Assembly: GCF_046365375.1 (NCBI RefSeq) | Contig: NZ_JBKEIT010000003.1 | Span: 372,001 to 436,000 of the forward strand | Direction of reading: 5' to 3' | Origin: Butyricimonas muris | GTDB lineage: Bacteria; Bacteroidota; Bacteroidia; Bacteroidales; Marinifilaceae | Length of the DNA: 64,000 nucleotides | Shown: positions 8,375-16,379 of the stretch, piece by piece | Position numbering within the stretch: position 1 is the stretch's first letter | How the letters are laid out: every line of letters begins with the position of its first letter | Notes under the pieces: generated by a model | Database searches by the model: none | Seen by the model: only the letters and a program-made list of their open reading frames with translations | Told to the model about the DNA's origin: nothing | Program-made: the position numbers and the translations under genes

Positions 8375-8524
8375 AGTTTATAAGGTTTATAAAGTTCATA
8401 AAGTTTATAAGGTTCATAGCCCCCTGCGGGGCGCTTTGTCCACGACAGCTTTAGCTGTCGATAAATATAGTCCGAAGGACACCCGTCACTTTATAAACCT
8501 TATAAACTTTATGAACTTTATAGA
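8375..8524. repeat. Structured repeat element, full copy
   Basis: The left arm is a tandem of 9-base units (TTTATAAGG, TTTATAAAG, TTCATAAAG, TTTATAAGG) at 8377-8412. The right arm (8488-8524) is its inverted counterpart; 27 bases (8388-8414 and 8496-8522) are exactly complementary. Between them are three small hairpins: GCCCC/GGGGC (8419-8432), CGACAGC/GCTGTCG (8443-8460) and GTCC/GGAC around GAA (8470-8480). A second, shortened copy lies at 53205-53310. It resembles a MITE or REP-like element; no terminal duplication is evident. Confidence 0.7.
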
Positions 8525-8532
8525 CTCATTTT

Positions 8533-9168
8533 ATGAATATATTGGGATTTCTGGGTGCGGCAATTCTGTTGACATTGATGCCGGGACCCGATATTTTGTT
8601 CGTGATAACACAAAGTATTATCCGGGGAAAAAAGGCGGGAATCATTTTTGCTTGTGGGTTGTGTACCGGGTTGATCGCTCACACGGCGGCAGTCAGTTTG
8701 GGACTTTCCTTGATTCTGTACAAATCTCCGGTGGCCTTTGCCGTGCTGAAGTATCTGGGGGCGGGGTATTTAATCTATCTGGGTATCAAGTCTTTCATTC
8801 ATCGTAACGAGAACTCGATGGAGTTGCCTGCTTCCGGGGGAGCGGAATACAAGCTATACCGCAAGGGTATTCTGATGAATGTCTTGAACCCCAAGGTTCT
8901 CGTGTTTTTTATAGCGTTTTTTCCCGGATTCGTCAATCCGGCAACGGAGAATCCGGCAGGTGAATTCCTGTTGCTGGGCGTGCTTTTTATGGCACAGGCT
9001 ATCGTTATATTCTCGCTGGTAGCTTTGTTGGCAGACCGATTATCCCGTCGTTTGATGCAAAACAACCGTTTCTCGTTGATTATGCATATCATCGAGTCGT
9101 TGGTGTATTTCGCTATCGGTATCAGTTTGATCTTCGTGACCGTGGGCTCAGAACTTCCTCAAGCGTAA
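8533..9168 (+). CDS. LysE/RhtB-family amino-acid exporter
   Basis: A 211-residue inner-membrane protein with about six hydrophobic helices. The N terminus MNILGFLGAAILLTLMPGPD carries the family motif (PGPD), followed by GRKAG-like RGKKAG and YLGAGYLIYLGIKSF, and then LNPKVLVFFIAFFPGF. The family exports amino acids such as lysine, homoserine or threonine; the substrate here cannot be told. Its 3' end overlaps the convergent glsB-like gene by 21 bases. The structured repeat lies immediately upstream, so the promoter position is unclear. Confidence 0.9.
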   Translation: MNILGFLGAAILLTLMPGPDILFVITQSIIRGKKAGIIFACGLCTGLIAHTAAVSLGLSLILYKSPVAFAVLKYLGAGYLIYLGIKSFIHRNENSMELPASGGAEYKLYRKGILMNVLNPKVLVFFIAFFPGFVNPATENPAGEFLLLGVLFMAQAIVIFSLVALLADRLSRRLMQNNRFSLIMHIIESLVYFAIGISLIFVTVGSELPQA

Positions 9169-10101
9169 TATGCGGGGGATATATGTTGAAATATGACGCG
9201 CTTTTTTCGTATCGTAGACGTCGGCTATTTTAATTAAAATAGCTGTTTCTTCCACACCGCCGAATCCCGGGTTTATCGCCGTGCCGAATGATTTCATCGA
9301 GGGCGACAGGCTCATGTAGGCGTTCACGAGAGGAGGTATGTTTTCCCCTTGTTCACGCACGTAACGGGAAAGTATCCTGTAATCTTCCTCGTAACTGTTC
9401 CCGCAGAGGATGCTGCCGAGTTTTCTATCGTCGATATGTATTTCCAAAGGAACGATTGGTTCAACCAATCCTTCGTTGTCTTTAAAATACTTGCGCATGA
9501 AGAAAAGTATCATGTCGCGGGCTTTTATGTTGAAGCTGGTGTACATGGTGACTTTACCGAAGAAGTATTCCATCTCCGGGTTCTCCACGGTAAGGGCTCC
9601 CAATCCGTCCCATAGATTATCCAAGGCAAAAAGGGATTTCCGTCCCATTTTGGTGGATTGATACAAAGGTTGAACGAAAGAGCGTCCGAGTTCTATCATC
9701 TTGGTGAGGTACTCCTTTTTGAATCGCTCTGAAAAACGGAATAACTCCGTGGTCGCGAGATTGGGCTCTCCCTCCGCGTTCAGAGAGAGGTTGTCGCAAA
9801 GGATATAACGGTAGCCACCCAGTATTTCCTGCTCTTTCGGGTCCCACACGATAAGTTGCTGATAGGGTACCTGTTCATCCACGTCGAACGGGTCTATATC
9901 TACTTCTTTTCCTGTTCCGCCCCCCGCTGTCCTGAAAGTCAATTCACGTAACCGTCCGACCTCTCTCATGAGGTTGGGACTGTTGAAGGCATTGAACGAG
10001 TATATTTCATTATTGCCTTTATTGGTTTTCCGGATAAATCTTTCTTCCGTTAATTCAGCTAGCAATTTTGCTTTATCGACAGGATAAATAACTGGTTGCA
10101 T
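9148..10101 (-). CDS. glsB: Glycine-lipid N-acyltransferase (GlsB/OlsB-like GNAT)
   Basis: A 317-residue member of the OlsB-like acyltransferase family (GNAT fold), with ELTFRTAGGGTGKEVDIDPFD and LGGYRYILCD followed by MIELGRSFVQP. In Bacteroides thetaiotaomicron the equivalent protein makes N-acyl-3-hydroxy-acyl glycine and works with GlsA to form glycine lipids, which help survival under stress and in the gut. The assignment rests on family resemblance and on the adjacent PlsC-like gene 10 bases upstream. Its 3' end overlaps the convergent LysE gene. Confidence 0.8.
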   Translation of the reverse strand: MQPVIYPVDKAKLLAELTEERFIRKTNKGNNEIYSFNAFNSPNLMREVGRLRELTFRTAGGGTGKEVDIDPFDVDEQVPYQQLIVWDPKEQEILGGYRYILCDNLSLNAEGEPNLATTELFRFSERFKKEYLTKMIELGRSFVQPLYQSTKMGRKSLFALDNLWDGLGALTVENPEMEYFFGKVTMYTSFNIKARDMILFFMRKYFKDNEGLVEPIVPLEIHIDDRKLGSILCGNSYEEDYRILSRYVREQGENIPPLVNAYMSLSPSMKSFGTAINPGFGGVEETAILIKIADVYDTKKARHISTYIPRILRLRKF

Positions 10102-10111
10102 AATTTAGAAT

Positions 10112-10927
10112 CTATAAACTATATACGTTTTTTTTCACTTCTGCTGCCCACTCTTTGGGAGTCTTACTTTTATCGAACGTTTCCCACGGAATGGGTTTAC
10201 CTATACTTAATGTGAATGTAGAACCTTTTTTATTGAATGTTTCCTTGGGAAGGCACATCATTTCGAGGTTTACTTTCAAGCCTATTTTTTTTCTGAAGTT
10301 AGCGAGGTTGTAGAAGAACTTGGAGTTCTCGCCTTTCACGTGTATCGGAACAATATCACGTTGGTATTTCACGGCTTTCACGATAAAACTCTTTTGCCAC
10401 TCGGGATCAATGATTACCCCCTTGGTCTTACGGCTGACCATCCCTGCCGGGAAGGTGATTATTTGCGCGTCGGAAGCGAAAGCGTTTTCGAGATCGGCAG
10501 CGGCTTCTTTTGCCAGAGCCCCGTGCTTGTTGACCGGCAGGAAGATGTTGTTCAAGTTCTTCAAGTTCATCAACAAATCGTTTACCGGGAATTTTAACGG
10601 ACTGTATTTTCTACCTAAATAGGAGATTAGTATAATTCCGTCCGGACCGCCGAGAACGTGGTTGGCGGCGAATATATATCGTCCGTTGGGATCGGGAAGG
10701 TTTTCTTCTCCCTCGATTTTAAAGGATAAGTCAAGGTATTCCATGACTCCGTCAGCGAAATCGAGTCCCTTGCGGTCCCCGTATTTCGAGATAAAATCGT
10801 TGATTTGGTCCTGGCAAATTAATCTTTTTAAGAATGAATAAACGAATTTAGGAATCCAGCGTGCTAATTTTGGATTTTTGCTCTTAAAAAGTTGTTCAAT
10901 GTATATCGGTTTAACAGTTTCTTCCAT
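10112..10927 (-). CDS. glsA: Glycine-lipid O-acyltransferase (GlsA, PlsC family)
   Basis: A 271-residue acyltransferase of the lysophospholipid/PlsC family. The acceptor box reads AANHVLGGPDG, with five residues between His and Asp rather than the usual four. The later box contains TFPAGMVSRKTKG in place of FPEGTR. It precedes the GlsB-like gene in one unit, the order reported for B. thetaiotaomicron glycine-lipid synthesis, where GlsA adds the second acyl chain to the hydroxyl of the N-acyl glycine. Probably a peripheral inner-membrane enzyme. Confidence 0.78.
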   Translation of the reverse strand: MEETVKPIYIEQLFKSKNPKLARWIPKFVYSFLKRLICQDQINDFISKYGDRKGLDFADGVMEYLDLSFKIEGEENLPDPNGRYIFAANHVLGGPDGIILISYLGRKYSPLKFPVNDLLMNLKNLNNIFLPVNKHGALAKEAAADLENAFASDAQIITFPAGMVSRKTKGVIIDPEWQKSFIVKAVKYQRDIVPIHVKGENSKFFYNLANFRKKIGLKVNLEMMCLPKETFNKKGSTFTLSIGKPIPWETFDKSKTPKEWAAEVKKNVYSL

Positions 10928-10967
10928 AATTATTGTGAATTGCTCTCTCTTACTTCAAAAGTTTTGA

Positions 10968-10975
10968 CAAAGATA
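10968..10975 (-). promoter_or_regulatory. Putative -7 box for glsA-glsB
   Basis: TATCTTTG on the minus strand matches TAnnTTTG, about 40 bases before the glsA start. No good -33 element is seen at 19-21 bases. Confidence 0.5.
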
Positions 10976-11073
10976 AAAAACCTTATTCAATAAAATTCGT
11001 TATAGAGGATATGAATTGAAAAATATGAACATTTTTAATGAATGGAATAAGTTGAACGCAAAAAAAGAGAACT

Positions 11074-12762
11074 ATGAAAAAATTATCTTTGATAACTAGT
11101 GGAGTTATTTTGATGCTTTCTTTCTTGATGGTGGGGTGTAATACCATGAAGAAGTTAGAGAGAGAAGCCATCGAAACGGCAGTAGTGGGGAAGGTCTCAC
11201 CTCAGCAGTTGACAGCGGTGGATGGAACGGTGAATTTTAATTATAATATTGCTTTCGCTCCCAAGCAGTTTTATAAGAAGTTAATTTTGAAAGTGACTCC
11301 CAAGATGCAATATCCCGGTGGAGAAGAGGCTATGGCACCACTTTATTTCCAAGGAGAGAAAGTGAAAGGAACGGATTATCCCGTGGTAGAGTACAAGGGT
11401 AATACAATGGCAACTTATAATTTGTCTTTCCCGTACCGTGACGGTATGCAGAAAGGCGTGCTAATCGCGGATATCGAGGCAATCATGAAGAACAAGAGCG
11501 TTACTTTGACTCCTGCTATATTGAACACGAACGGGGTGAAAGAGTGGAAAACTTACGCTTATTCCTTACCTAATAATCCTAACGCGATACCGTTGTTTAC
11601 CGAAACATTCGTGAAAGATGTTCCCGCTACGGGCGTAGGTGTGGTCAGCGGTTATGTATTGTTCCCGTTATCTCAATCCGTGATCACGGACGCGCAAAAG
11701 AAATCAACCGTGATGACGCAGGCCGCCAAGGTTATGAAAGAAGTGTTGGCTAATAAGGATGCCAAGATCACGAAGATGGTCATGTATGTTTCCAGTTCTC
11801 CTGAAGGACCGGAGAGATTGAACAAGAATCTAACGACGAACCGTTTCAAGGCTGCCAAGTCTTTCTTCGAGAAAGACCTTGCTCTGGCAAATACTCCGGT
11901 GGCAAAGGATTCCAAACTTATCGTGTCTAATTTGGTAGACGAGAATTGGGATGGTTTGTATCTGTTGTTGGATGACTCTAATATACGGAATAAAGCCGCG
12001 ATCGTGAAAGATTTGAAGGCTGCCCCGAGTTTGGCAAAACGTGAAGCTGTTCTTGATTCATATATCAAGTCGGTTCCGGAGTTGAAAGATGTTGTTCTTC
12101 CTGTTCTTCGTCGTGCTGACTTTTTTATATTCTACACGATGCCTGCTGTTATACAGGTAGAGAATCAGGCAACTGCTTATTATGTACCTCAATTACAGGA
12201 AAATTCAGTGTTGTCTGCACAGACTGACGTGAGTTTATTGAATGATTTGGCCGCTATGGCTATCCGGAATAAGGATTACCGGAAAGCCAAGAAGTTGTTG
12301 GAGTCGGCTGCCGTGATGAAAGAGCAACCGGAAGTGTTCAATAATCTGGGTATTGTCTACCAAAACGAGGGAAATAACGCGCAAGCCCAAAATATGTATT
12401 CCAAAGCATCTATCAAGAAAGAGGCCAAGTACAATTTAGGTATGTTGCTATTGCAGCAAGGCGAGTATAACAAGGCTATTCCTTACTTGAAAGCAATGCC
12501 CGATGTAAACCTTGCTTATGCGCAATTGATGGCTAATGACAATCGTGCCGCTTTACAGACCTTCAAGAGTTTGAACTTGACGACAGGATATGAATATTAC
12601 TTGATGGCTGTAGCTGCTGCCAGATTGAAAGATACGCAGACCATGGCTGACGCTTTGCAGAAAGCGATACAGCTTGATCCGCAAATGAAAGAAAAAGCTC
12701 AGATGGATAGAGAATTTTATCCTTACGCGCAAGAAACGATTTATTTGAATATTGTTGATTAA
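11074..12762 (+). CDS. TPR-containing lipoprotein of unknown role
   Basis: A 562-residue protein with a lipoprotein signal (hydrophobic stretch ending LMVGCN, Cys about 22). The first 200 residues look like a beta-sandwich surface module. The middle (about 200-350) contains VMYVSSSPEGPERLNKNLTTNR, loosely like an OmpA-type peptidoglycan-binding segment. The last 170 residues form tetratricopeptide-like helices (DYRKAKKLLESAAVM, PEVFNNLGIVYQNEGNNAQA, AKYNLGMLLLQQGEYNKAI). Probably an outer-membrane assembly or scaffold lipoprotein; no specific function is recognised. It ends at a bidirectional hairpin. Confidence 0.7.
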   Translation: MKKLSLITSGVILMLSFLMVGCNTMKKLEREAIETAVVGKVSPQQLTAVDGTVNFNYNIAFAPKQFYKKLILKVTPKMQYPGGEEAMAPLYFQGEKVKGTDYPVVEYKGNTMATYNLSFPYRDGMQKGVLIADIEAIMKNKSVTLTPAILNTNGVKEWKTYAYSLPNNPNAIPLFTETFVKDVPATGVGVVSGYVLFPLSQSVITDAQKKSTVMTQAAKVMKEVLANKDAKITKMVMYVSSSPEGPERLNKNLTTNRFKAAKSFFEKDLALANTPVAKDSKLIVSNLVDENWDGLYLLLDDSNIRNKAAIVKDLKAAPSLAKREAVLDSYIKSVPELKDVVLPVLRRADFFIFYTMPAVIQVENQATAYYVPQLQENSVLSAQTDVSLLNDLAAMAIRNKDYRKAKKLLESAAVMKEQPEVFNNLGIVYQNEGNNAQAQNMYSKASIKKEAKYNLGMLLLQQGEYNKAIPYLKAMPDVNLAYAQLMANDNRAALQTFKSLNLTTGYEYYLMAVAAARLKDTQTMADALQKAIQLDPQMKEKAQMDREFYPYAQETIYLNIVD

Positions 12763-12785
12763 AATTGTTTGACTTTGCATTGTTG

Positions 12786-12817
12786 AATAGGGTTATAGCG
12801 GAGGCTATGACCCTATT
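12786..12817. terminator. Bidirectional hairpin after TPR lipoprotein
   Basis: A 14-base-pair stem (one G-U pair) with a GGAG loop lies 24 bases after the lipoprotein stop. T- and A-rich flanks are short, so termination is likely but not certain. Confidence 0.65.
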
Positions 12818-12880
12818 TGCTATTGTATAAAAGCCAACCTGCAACTTGCAGAGCCGTAGGCTCAACTTGTTACTTGCAAC

Positions 12881-12908
12881 TTTGTAAAGCAATTTATCGC
12901 TTTACAAA
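12881..12908. terminator. Hairpin at the ruvC 3' end
   Basis: TTTGTAAAGC (12881-12890) pairs perfectly with GCTTTACAAA (12899-12908), and the ruvC stop lies inside the stem. There is no long U-tract. It may protect the 3' end or help terminate. Confidence 0.45.
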
Positions 12909-13456
12909 ACTTTATCCGGATTCTGTTTGATGAAATCTCCCCAGTCTTTGCATTTGGAACCGCCTGTTGTCGGAAGGTTGCCTTGTATATGGTGGCAATA
13001 AGCGATGGCGATAGCGTCCGTTTCGTCCAGTGTCGAAATGGTGTCTGGCATAACCATAAACTTGCCTAACAGGATGGCAATCTGTTCTTTTGATGCCTCT
13101 CCTGTACCCGTGATGCTCATCTTGATTTTTTTAGGAGCGTACTCGAAGATAGGTATGTTGCGTTGCAGCGCGGCAGCTATAGCTACGCCTTGCGCACGTC
13201 CCAACTTGAGCATGGATTGGATGTTTTTCCCGTAAAACTGTGATTCAATGGCTAATTCGTCCGGGTGATAGGAGTCAATGACTTGCAGGGTTCTCTGGAA
13301 TACCCGTTGTAACTTCAGATATGGATCATCCAGTTTCTTCATGTCCACGACTCCGGACACGACAAGTTCGGGTCTGCTGTTCTTTCCGGTAGTGCGGAGA
13401 ATCGCGTATCCCATGAAATTAGTTCCGGGATCGATGCCCATGATTAGTTTTTCCAT
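12902..13456 (-). CDS. ruvC: Crossover junction endodeoxyribonuclease RuvC
   Basis: A 184-residue Holliday-junction resolvase with the RNase H-like fold. It begins MEKLIMGIDPGTNFMGYAI (first catalytic Asp), then has ELAIESQFYGKNIQSMLKLG (catalytic Glu) and DETDAIAIAYCH (C-terminal Asp pair). RuvC cuts four-way junctions with RuvAB during recombination repair. It lies 13 bases downstream of a DUF4286 gene and, with serS, forms a short same-strand run. Confidence 0.96.
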   Translation of the reverse strand: MEKLIMGIDPGTNFMGYAILRTTGKNSRPELVVSGVVDMKKLDDPYLKLQRVFQRTLQVIDSYHPDELAIESQFYGKNIQSMLKLGRAQGVAIAAALQRNIPIFEYAPKKIKMSITGTGEASKEQIAILLGKFMVMPDTISTLDETDAIAIAYCHHIQGNLPTTGGSKCKDWGDFIKQNPDKVL

Positions 13457-13469
13457 ATCCTTTAGATTT

Positions 13470-13772
13470 CTATACTTCTTCCAGCGTGGTGCTGAAATGA
13501 AGCATTCTTTCTCCGAACATTTCTGTCAATACACCCAGTAATTTTTCTTTGTATAATTCCATGAAAACAGCGTAATCGTCTGCAACGGAGAAAACGAGTT
13601 GCAGGGAGAATGATTTCCCATCCTCTTCATTTACCAGTATTCTGGTGAACAGAACGTCACAGCATACTCCTTTGGTTTTGACGAAAGGAATATAAAATTC
13701 GTGGATGGCTTTTCTGAATGCCCCCTCTATTTCTTCTTCGACGTGGAATGTTGTGTTGTAGATAAAACGCAT
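13470..13772 (-). CDS. DUF4286 family protein
   Basis: A small soluble protein of 100 residues beginning MRFIYNTTFHVEEEIEGAF, the conserved N terminus of DUF4286. The frame is open upstream to 13814, but that extension crosses a strong hairpin, and the family starts at this Met. Function is unknown; the compact alpha/beta pattern and FSVADDYAVFMELY resemble a ferredoxin-like fold. It sits between serS and ruvC, probably in one transcript. Confidence 0.75.
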   Translation of the reverse strand: MRFIYNTTFHVEEEIEGAFRKAIHEFYIPFVKTKGVCCDVLFTRILVNEEDGKSFSLQLVFSVADDYAVFMELYKEKLLGVLTEMFGERMLHFSTTLEEV

Positions 13773-13786
13773 AGGTGTCGAGATGA

Positions 13787-13824
13787 AATTTAGGACGTGA
13801 CCGCTGACGGTCATGTCCTAAATT
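13787..13824. terminator. 17-bp hairpin between serS and the DUF4286 gene
   Basis: The arms 13787-13803 and 13808-13824 are complementary over 17 positions (one G-U) with a CTGA loop. No U-tract follows. It may attenuate transcription into DUF4286-ruvC or act as a processing site. Confidence 0.55.
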
Positions 13825-13829
13825 GATTA

Positions 13830-15104
13830 TTATCTGATATAGTCCGTACCCATGAATCCGCGTAAAACGTCGGGTACACGGATGCCTTCCGGTGTTTGGT
13901 TATTTTCCAGCAAGGAAGCTACGATTCTCGGCAGAGCTAGCGCACTACCGTTAAGCGTGTGAGCCATGATGGTTTTCTTCTCTCCTTTGTCCCGGAAACG
14001 CAGTTTCAAGCGATTCGCTTGGTATTCCTCGAAATTGGAGACGGAACTGACTTCCAACCAACGATTCTGGGCTTTGGAATATACCTCGAAATCGTAAGTA
14101 AGGGCAGACGTGAAACTCAGGTCACCACCGCACAACCGAACGATACGGTAAGGTAGTTCCAGTTTTTGCAACAAGCCTTCCACGTGTTTTACCATACCGT
14201 CCAGAGCCTCGTAAGACGCTTCCGGGCGAGTGATTTGCACGATTTCCACTTTATCGAACTGGTGCAGACGATTCAATCCGCGCACGTCCTTACCGTATGA
14301 ACCCGCTTCCCGGCGGAAACAAGCCGAATAGGCTGTGTTTTTTACCGGCAACTGGTCCGCGTCAAGAATAACATCCCGGTAAAGGTTCGTTACCGGAACT
14401 TCTGCTGTCGGGATAAGGTAAAGTTTATCCTCGTTCACGTAATACATTTGTCCGTCCTTGTCGGGCAATTGTCCGGTTCCGAAGCCGGAATCTTCATTCA
14501 CCACAAGGGGCGGTTGTACTTCCTCGAACCCGGCTTTGATGTTTTCCTCCAGAAAGAAATAGATCAAGGCTCTTTGTAAACGGGCTCCCAATCCTTTGTA
14601 CACGGGGAATCCGGCTCCGGTGATTTTTACACCTACCTCGAAATCGATTAATTGATATTTCTTTGCCAGATCCCAGTGGGGGAGTTGTCCTTCCTCGTGG
14701 GCGGGCACATTGTCGCATACTTTCACGATCACGTTGTCGGCATCGCTTTTGCCGGGAGGTACGGAGTCGTGGGGAAGGTTCGGCAGGCGCACGATGAGCG
14801 TGTTCAACTCGTTCAGCGTTTCGTTGTGCTTGGTTGTCAATGCGGCGATTTCCTCTTTCAAACGGGTGGTGTTTGCACGGGCAGTTTCCGCTTCCTCTTT
14901 TTTTCCTTCTTTCATCAACGAGCCGATTTGTTTCGAGATGCTATTCATTTCGGCTTGTTTATCGTCTGATTCTTTTTGAAGGTTCTTTCTCTCGTTGTCA
15001 AGAGAGATGATTTTTTCTACTAATTCCTTGGCATCAAAGTTTTTCACGGCTAATTTACGAATCACCGTTTCTTTGTTTTCCTGAATAAATTTAAGGTTTA
15101 GCAT
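13830..15104 (-). CDS. serS: Seryl-tRNA synthetase
   Basis: A 424-residue class II synthetase. The N-terminal long coiled-coil arm (about residues 30-105, rich in Lys and Glu) binds the tRNA-Ser variable arm. The catalytic core contains LIPTAEVPVTNLYRD (motif 1 region), FRREAGSYGKDVRGLNRLHQFDKVE (cited in full only by its ends FRREAGS and HQFDKVE; motif 2), and NGSALALPRIVASLLEN (motif 3). It charges tRNA-Ser and is also used for selenocysteine tRNA. Normal length. Confidence 0.97.
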   Translation of the reverse strand: MLNLKFIQENKETVIRKLAVKNFDAKELVEKIISLDNERKNLQKESDDKQAEMNSISKQIGSLMKEGKKEEAETARANTTRLKEEIAALTTKHNETLNELNTLIVRLPNLPHDSVPPGKSDADNVIVKVCDNVPAHEEGQLPHWDLAKKYQLIDFEVGVKITGAGFPVYKGLGARLQRALIYFFLEENIKAGFEEVQPPLVVNEDSGFGTGQLPDKDGQMYYVNEDKLYLIPTAEVPVTNLYRDVILDADQLPVKNTAYSACFRREAGSYGKDVRGLNRLHQFDKVEIVQITRPEASYEALDGMVKHVEGLLQKLELPYRIVRLCGGDLSFTSALTYDFEVYSKAQNRWLEVSSVSNFEEYQANRLKLRFRDKGEKKTIMAHTLNGSALALPRIVASLLENNQTPEGIRVPDVLRGFMGTDYIR

Positions 15105-15114
15105 CCCGTCTTAA

Positions 15115-15135
15115 TTTTAGGTTTTAGATTTTAGA
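15115..15135. repeat. Short heptad repeat upstream of serS
   Basis: Three 7-base units on the plus strand: TTTTAGG, TTTTAGA, TTTTAGA. They resemble the heptads at 3969-4031. Confidence 0.5.
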
Positions 15136-15184
15136 TTACGGGAACAAAAGGCTTTTGAGGATACCGTTGTTCCGGGGTGTAAAA

Positions 15185-15222
15185 ATAAAAAAACTCCTGT
15201 ACTTTACCAAGGACAGGAGTTC
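15185..15222 (-). terminator. Terminator of rplU-rpmA
   Basis: AACTCCTGT (15192-15200) pairs with ACAGGAGTT (15213-15221). Read on the minus strand, the stem is followed by a T-rich tract, 22 bases after the rpmA stop. Confidence 0.85.
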
Positions 15223-15243
15223 GAAATATGTTCATTTTTCTGT

Positions 15244-15504
15244 TTACTCGGCAATAGCTTCAACAGAAACGTACGATTTGTTGTCTTGTTTCTTTTTGAA
15301 AACAACTTTTCCGTCGATCAACGCAAACAAGGTATGATCTCTACCTAATCCCACGTTCAAACCGGGGTTGTGTACAGTTCCTCTTTGACGAACAATAATA
15401 CTACCAGCCTTGGCGAATTGTCCGCCGAAAATCTTTACTCCTAATCGTTTGCTTTCTGATTCACGACCGTTCTTAGAGCTACCGACTCCTTTCTTGTGTG
15501 CCAT
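15244..15504 (-). CDS. rpmA: 50S ribosomal protein bL27
   Basis: An 86-residue basic protein starting MAHKKGVGSSKNGRESESKR and containing FGGQFAKAGSIIVRQRGT, the bL27 signature. There is no cleavable N-terminal extension of the Firmicutes type. Its N terminus reaches the peptidyl-transferase centre. It lies 33 bases downstream of rplU in the usual pair. Confidence 0.98.
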   Translation of the reverse strand: MAHKKGVGSSKNGRESESKRLGVKIFGGQFAKAGSIIVRQRGTVHNPGLNVGLGRDHTLFALIDGKVVFKKKQDNKSYVSVEAIAE

Positions 15505-15537
15505 ATCGTCTTATAATTTTAGAAGTTACAAAATAAA

Positions 15538-15849
15538 TTAAGCGTTGATCGTTTCGATCTGAATTTGAGTCATACATTGACGATGACCGTTCTTTTTGCA
15601 GTATCCTTTTCTTCTCTTTTTCTTGAAAATGATTACTTTGTCAGCTTTCAAGTGAGATAATACTTTTGCCGTAACTTTGGCTCCTTCTACAATTGGAGTA
15701 CCGATTTTGATATCTCCTTCGTTGTCCACTAAAAACACTTTGTCAAATTCTACTTGAGAACCTTCTTCTGCAGCCAGTCTGTGAACATAGACTTTACGGT
15801 CTTTCTCAACTTTGAATTGTTGTCCTGCGATTTCTACAATTGCGTACAT
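15538..15849 (-). CDS. rplU: 50S ribosomal protein bL21
   Basis: A 103-residue protein starting MYAIVEIAGQQFKVEKDRKV, with the C-terminal KKRRKGYCKKNGHRQ segment typical of bL21, a 23S rRNA-binding large-subunit protein. First gene of the rplU-rpmA pair, with a leader of about 75 bases and a strong promoter. Confidence 0.98.
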   Translation of the reverse strand: MYAIVEIAGQQFKVEKDRKVYVHRLAAEEGSQVEFDKVFLVDNEGDIKIGTPIVEGAKVTAKVLSHLKADKVIIFKKKRRKGYCKKNGHRQCMTQIQIETINA

Positions 15850-15931
15850 TGTTCTAATTCATTTTTAAGTTAATACCATGGGGTGGGCATTTCTCCGCTT
15901 GGTGTACCCCTGAGGTTAAATTTTCGCTCGG

Positions 15932-15962
15932 CAAAAGTAGTAATTGTTTTTGAAACGGCAAA
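15932..15962 (-). promoter_or_regulatory. rplU-rpmA promoter
   Basis: On the minus strand TTTG (15962-15959) and TACTTTTG (15939-15932) are 19 bases apart, an excellent match to the Bacteroidetes consensus. Predicted transcription starts near 15925. Confidence 0.75.
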
Positions 15963-16311
15963 GATTTCACTGAATAAAACGGTGTTGTTTTTAATAGAAA
16001 TTCTTTGGATTCGTATTTTTGAGTGGATATTGAATAATTAAAGGTAAAATGTCGTGAATGGTAGTGAGATATTATTGCTAATATCATGAAGCGGGTCGAA
16101 ATCAAGAATGGTAATTCAAGAAAATAATGATATTATGATTAGTTTTTTTTGTGTTTGCTTGAATTTTATCAAAATACGAAGAAGTATTTAGTATATTGCC
16201 GATATATGGAAAATTATTCTTATTAAATTTGATGATTTTCAAAATAGCTAAAAATATACTATATTGCCTAATGAACTATTTTTTTAATCTTTTTAAAAAT
16301 AGGGTAAATTC
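15963..16311. other. AT-rich intergenic stretch
   Basis: Between the divergent rplU and Ig-domain genes the sequence is very AT-rich. Only promoter elements at either end are recognised; a short minus-strand frame (15854-16105) has no coding character. Confidence 0.5.
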
Positions 16312-16342
16312 TTTGATATATGAATTTATTTTAATATTTTTG
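16312..16342 (+). promoter_or_regulatory. Promoter of the Ig-domain gene
   Basis: TTTG (16312-16315) and TATTTTTG (16335-16342) have a 19-base spacer. The ATG is 38 bases downstream. Confidence 0.65.
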
Positions 16343-16379
16343 TAATACTAATTATTTACTAATTTAAAATACAAATAAC

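Noticed and set aside
8375..8420. CRISPR-like array from regular short repeats
   Set aside because: The units are 9 bases in direct tandem without spacers, and no cas genes are present.
8436..8807. A 123-codon frame across the structured repeat and the exporter start
   Set aside because: It overlaps the LysE-type gene in another frame, and its first part is the palindromic repeat.
15854..16105. An 83-codon minus-strand frame upstream of rplU
   Set aside because: It covers the rplU promoter and leader, and the product has no coding character.
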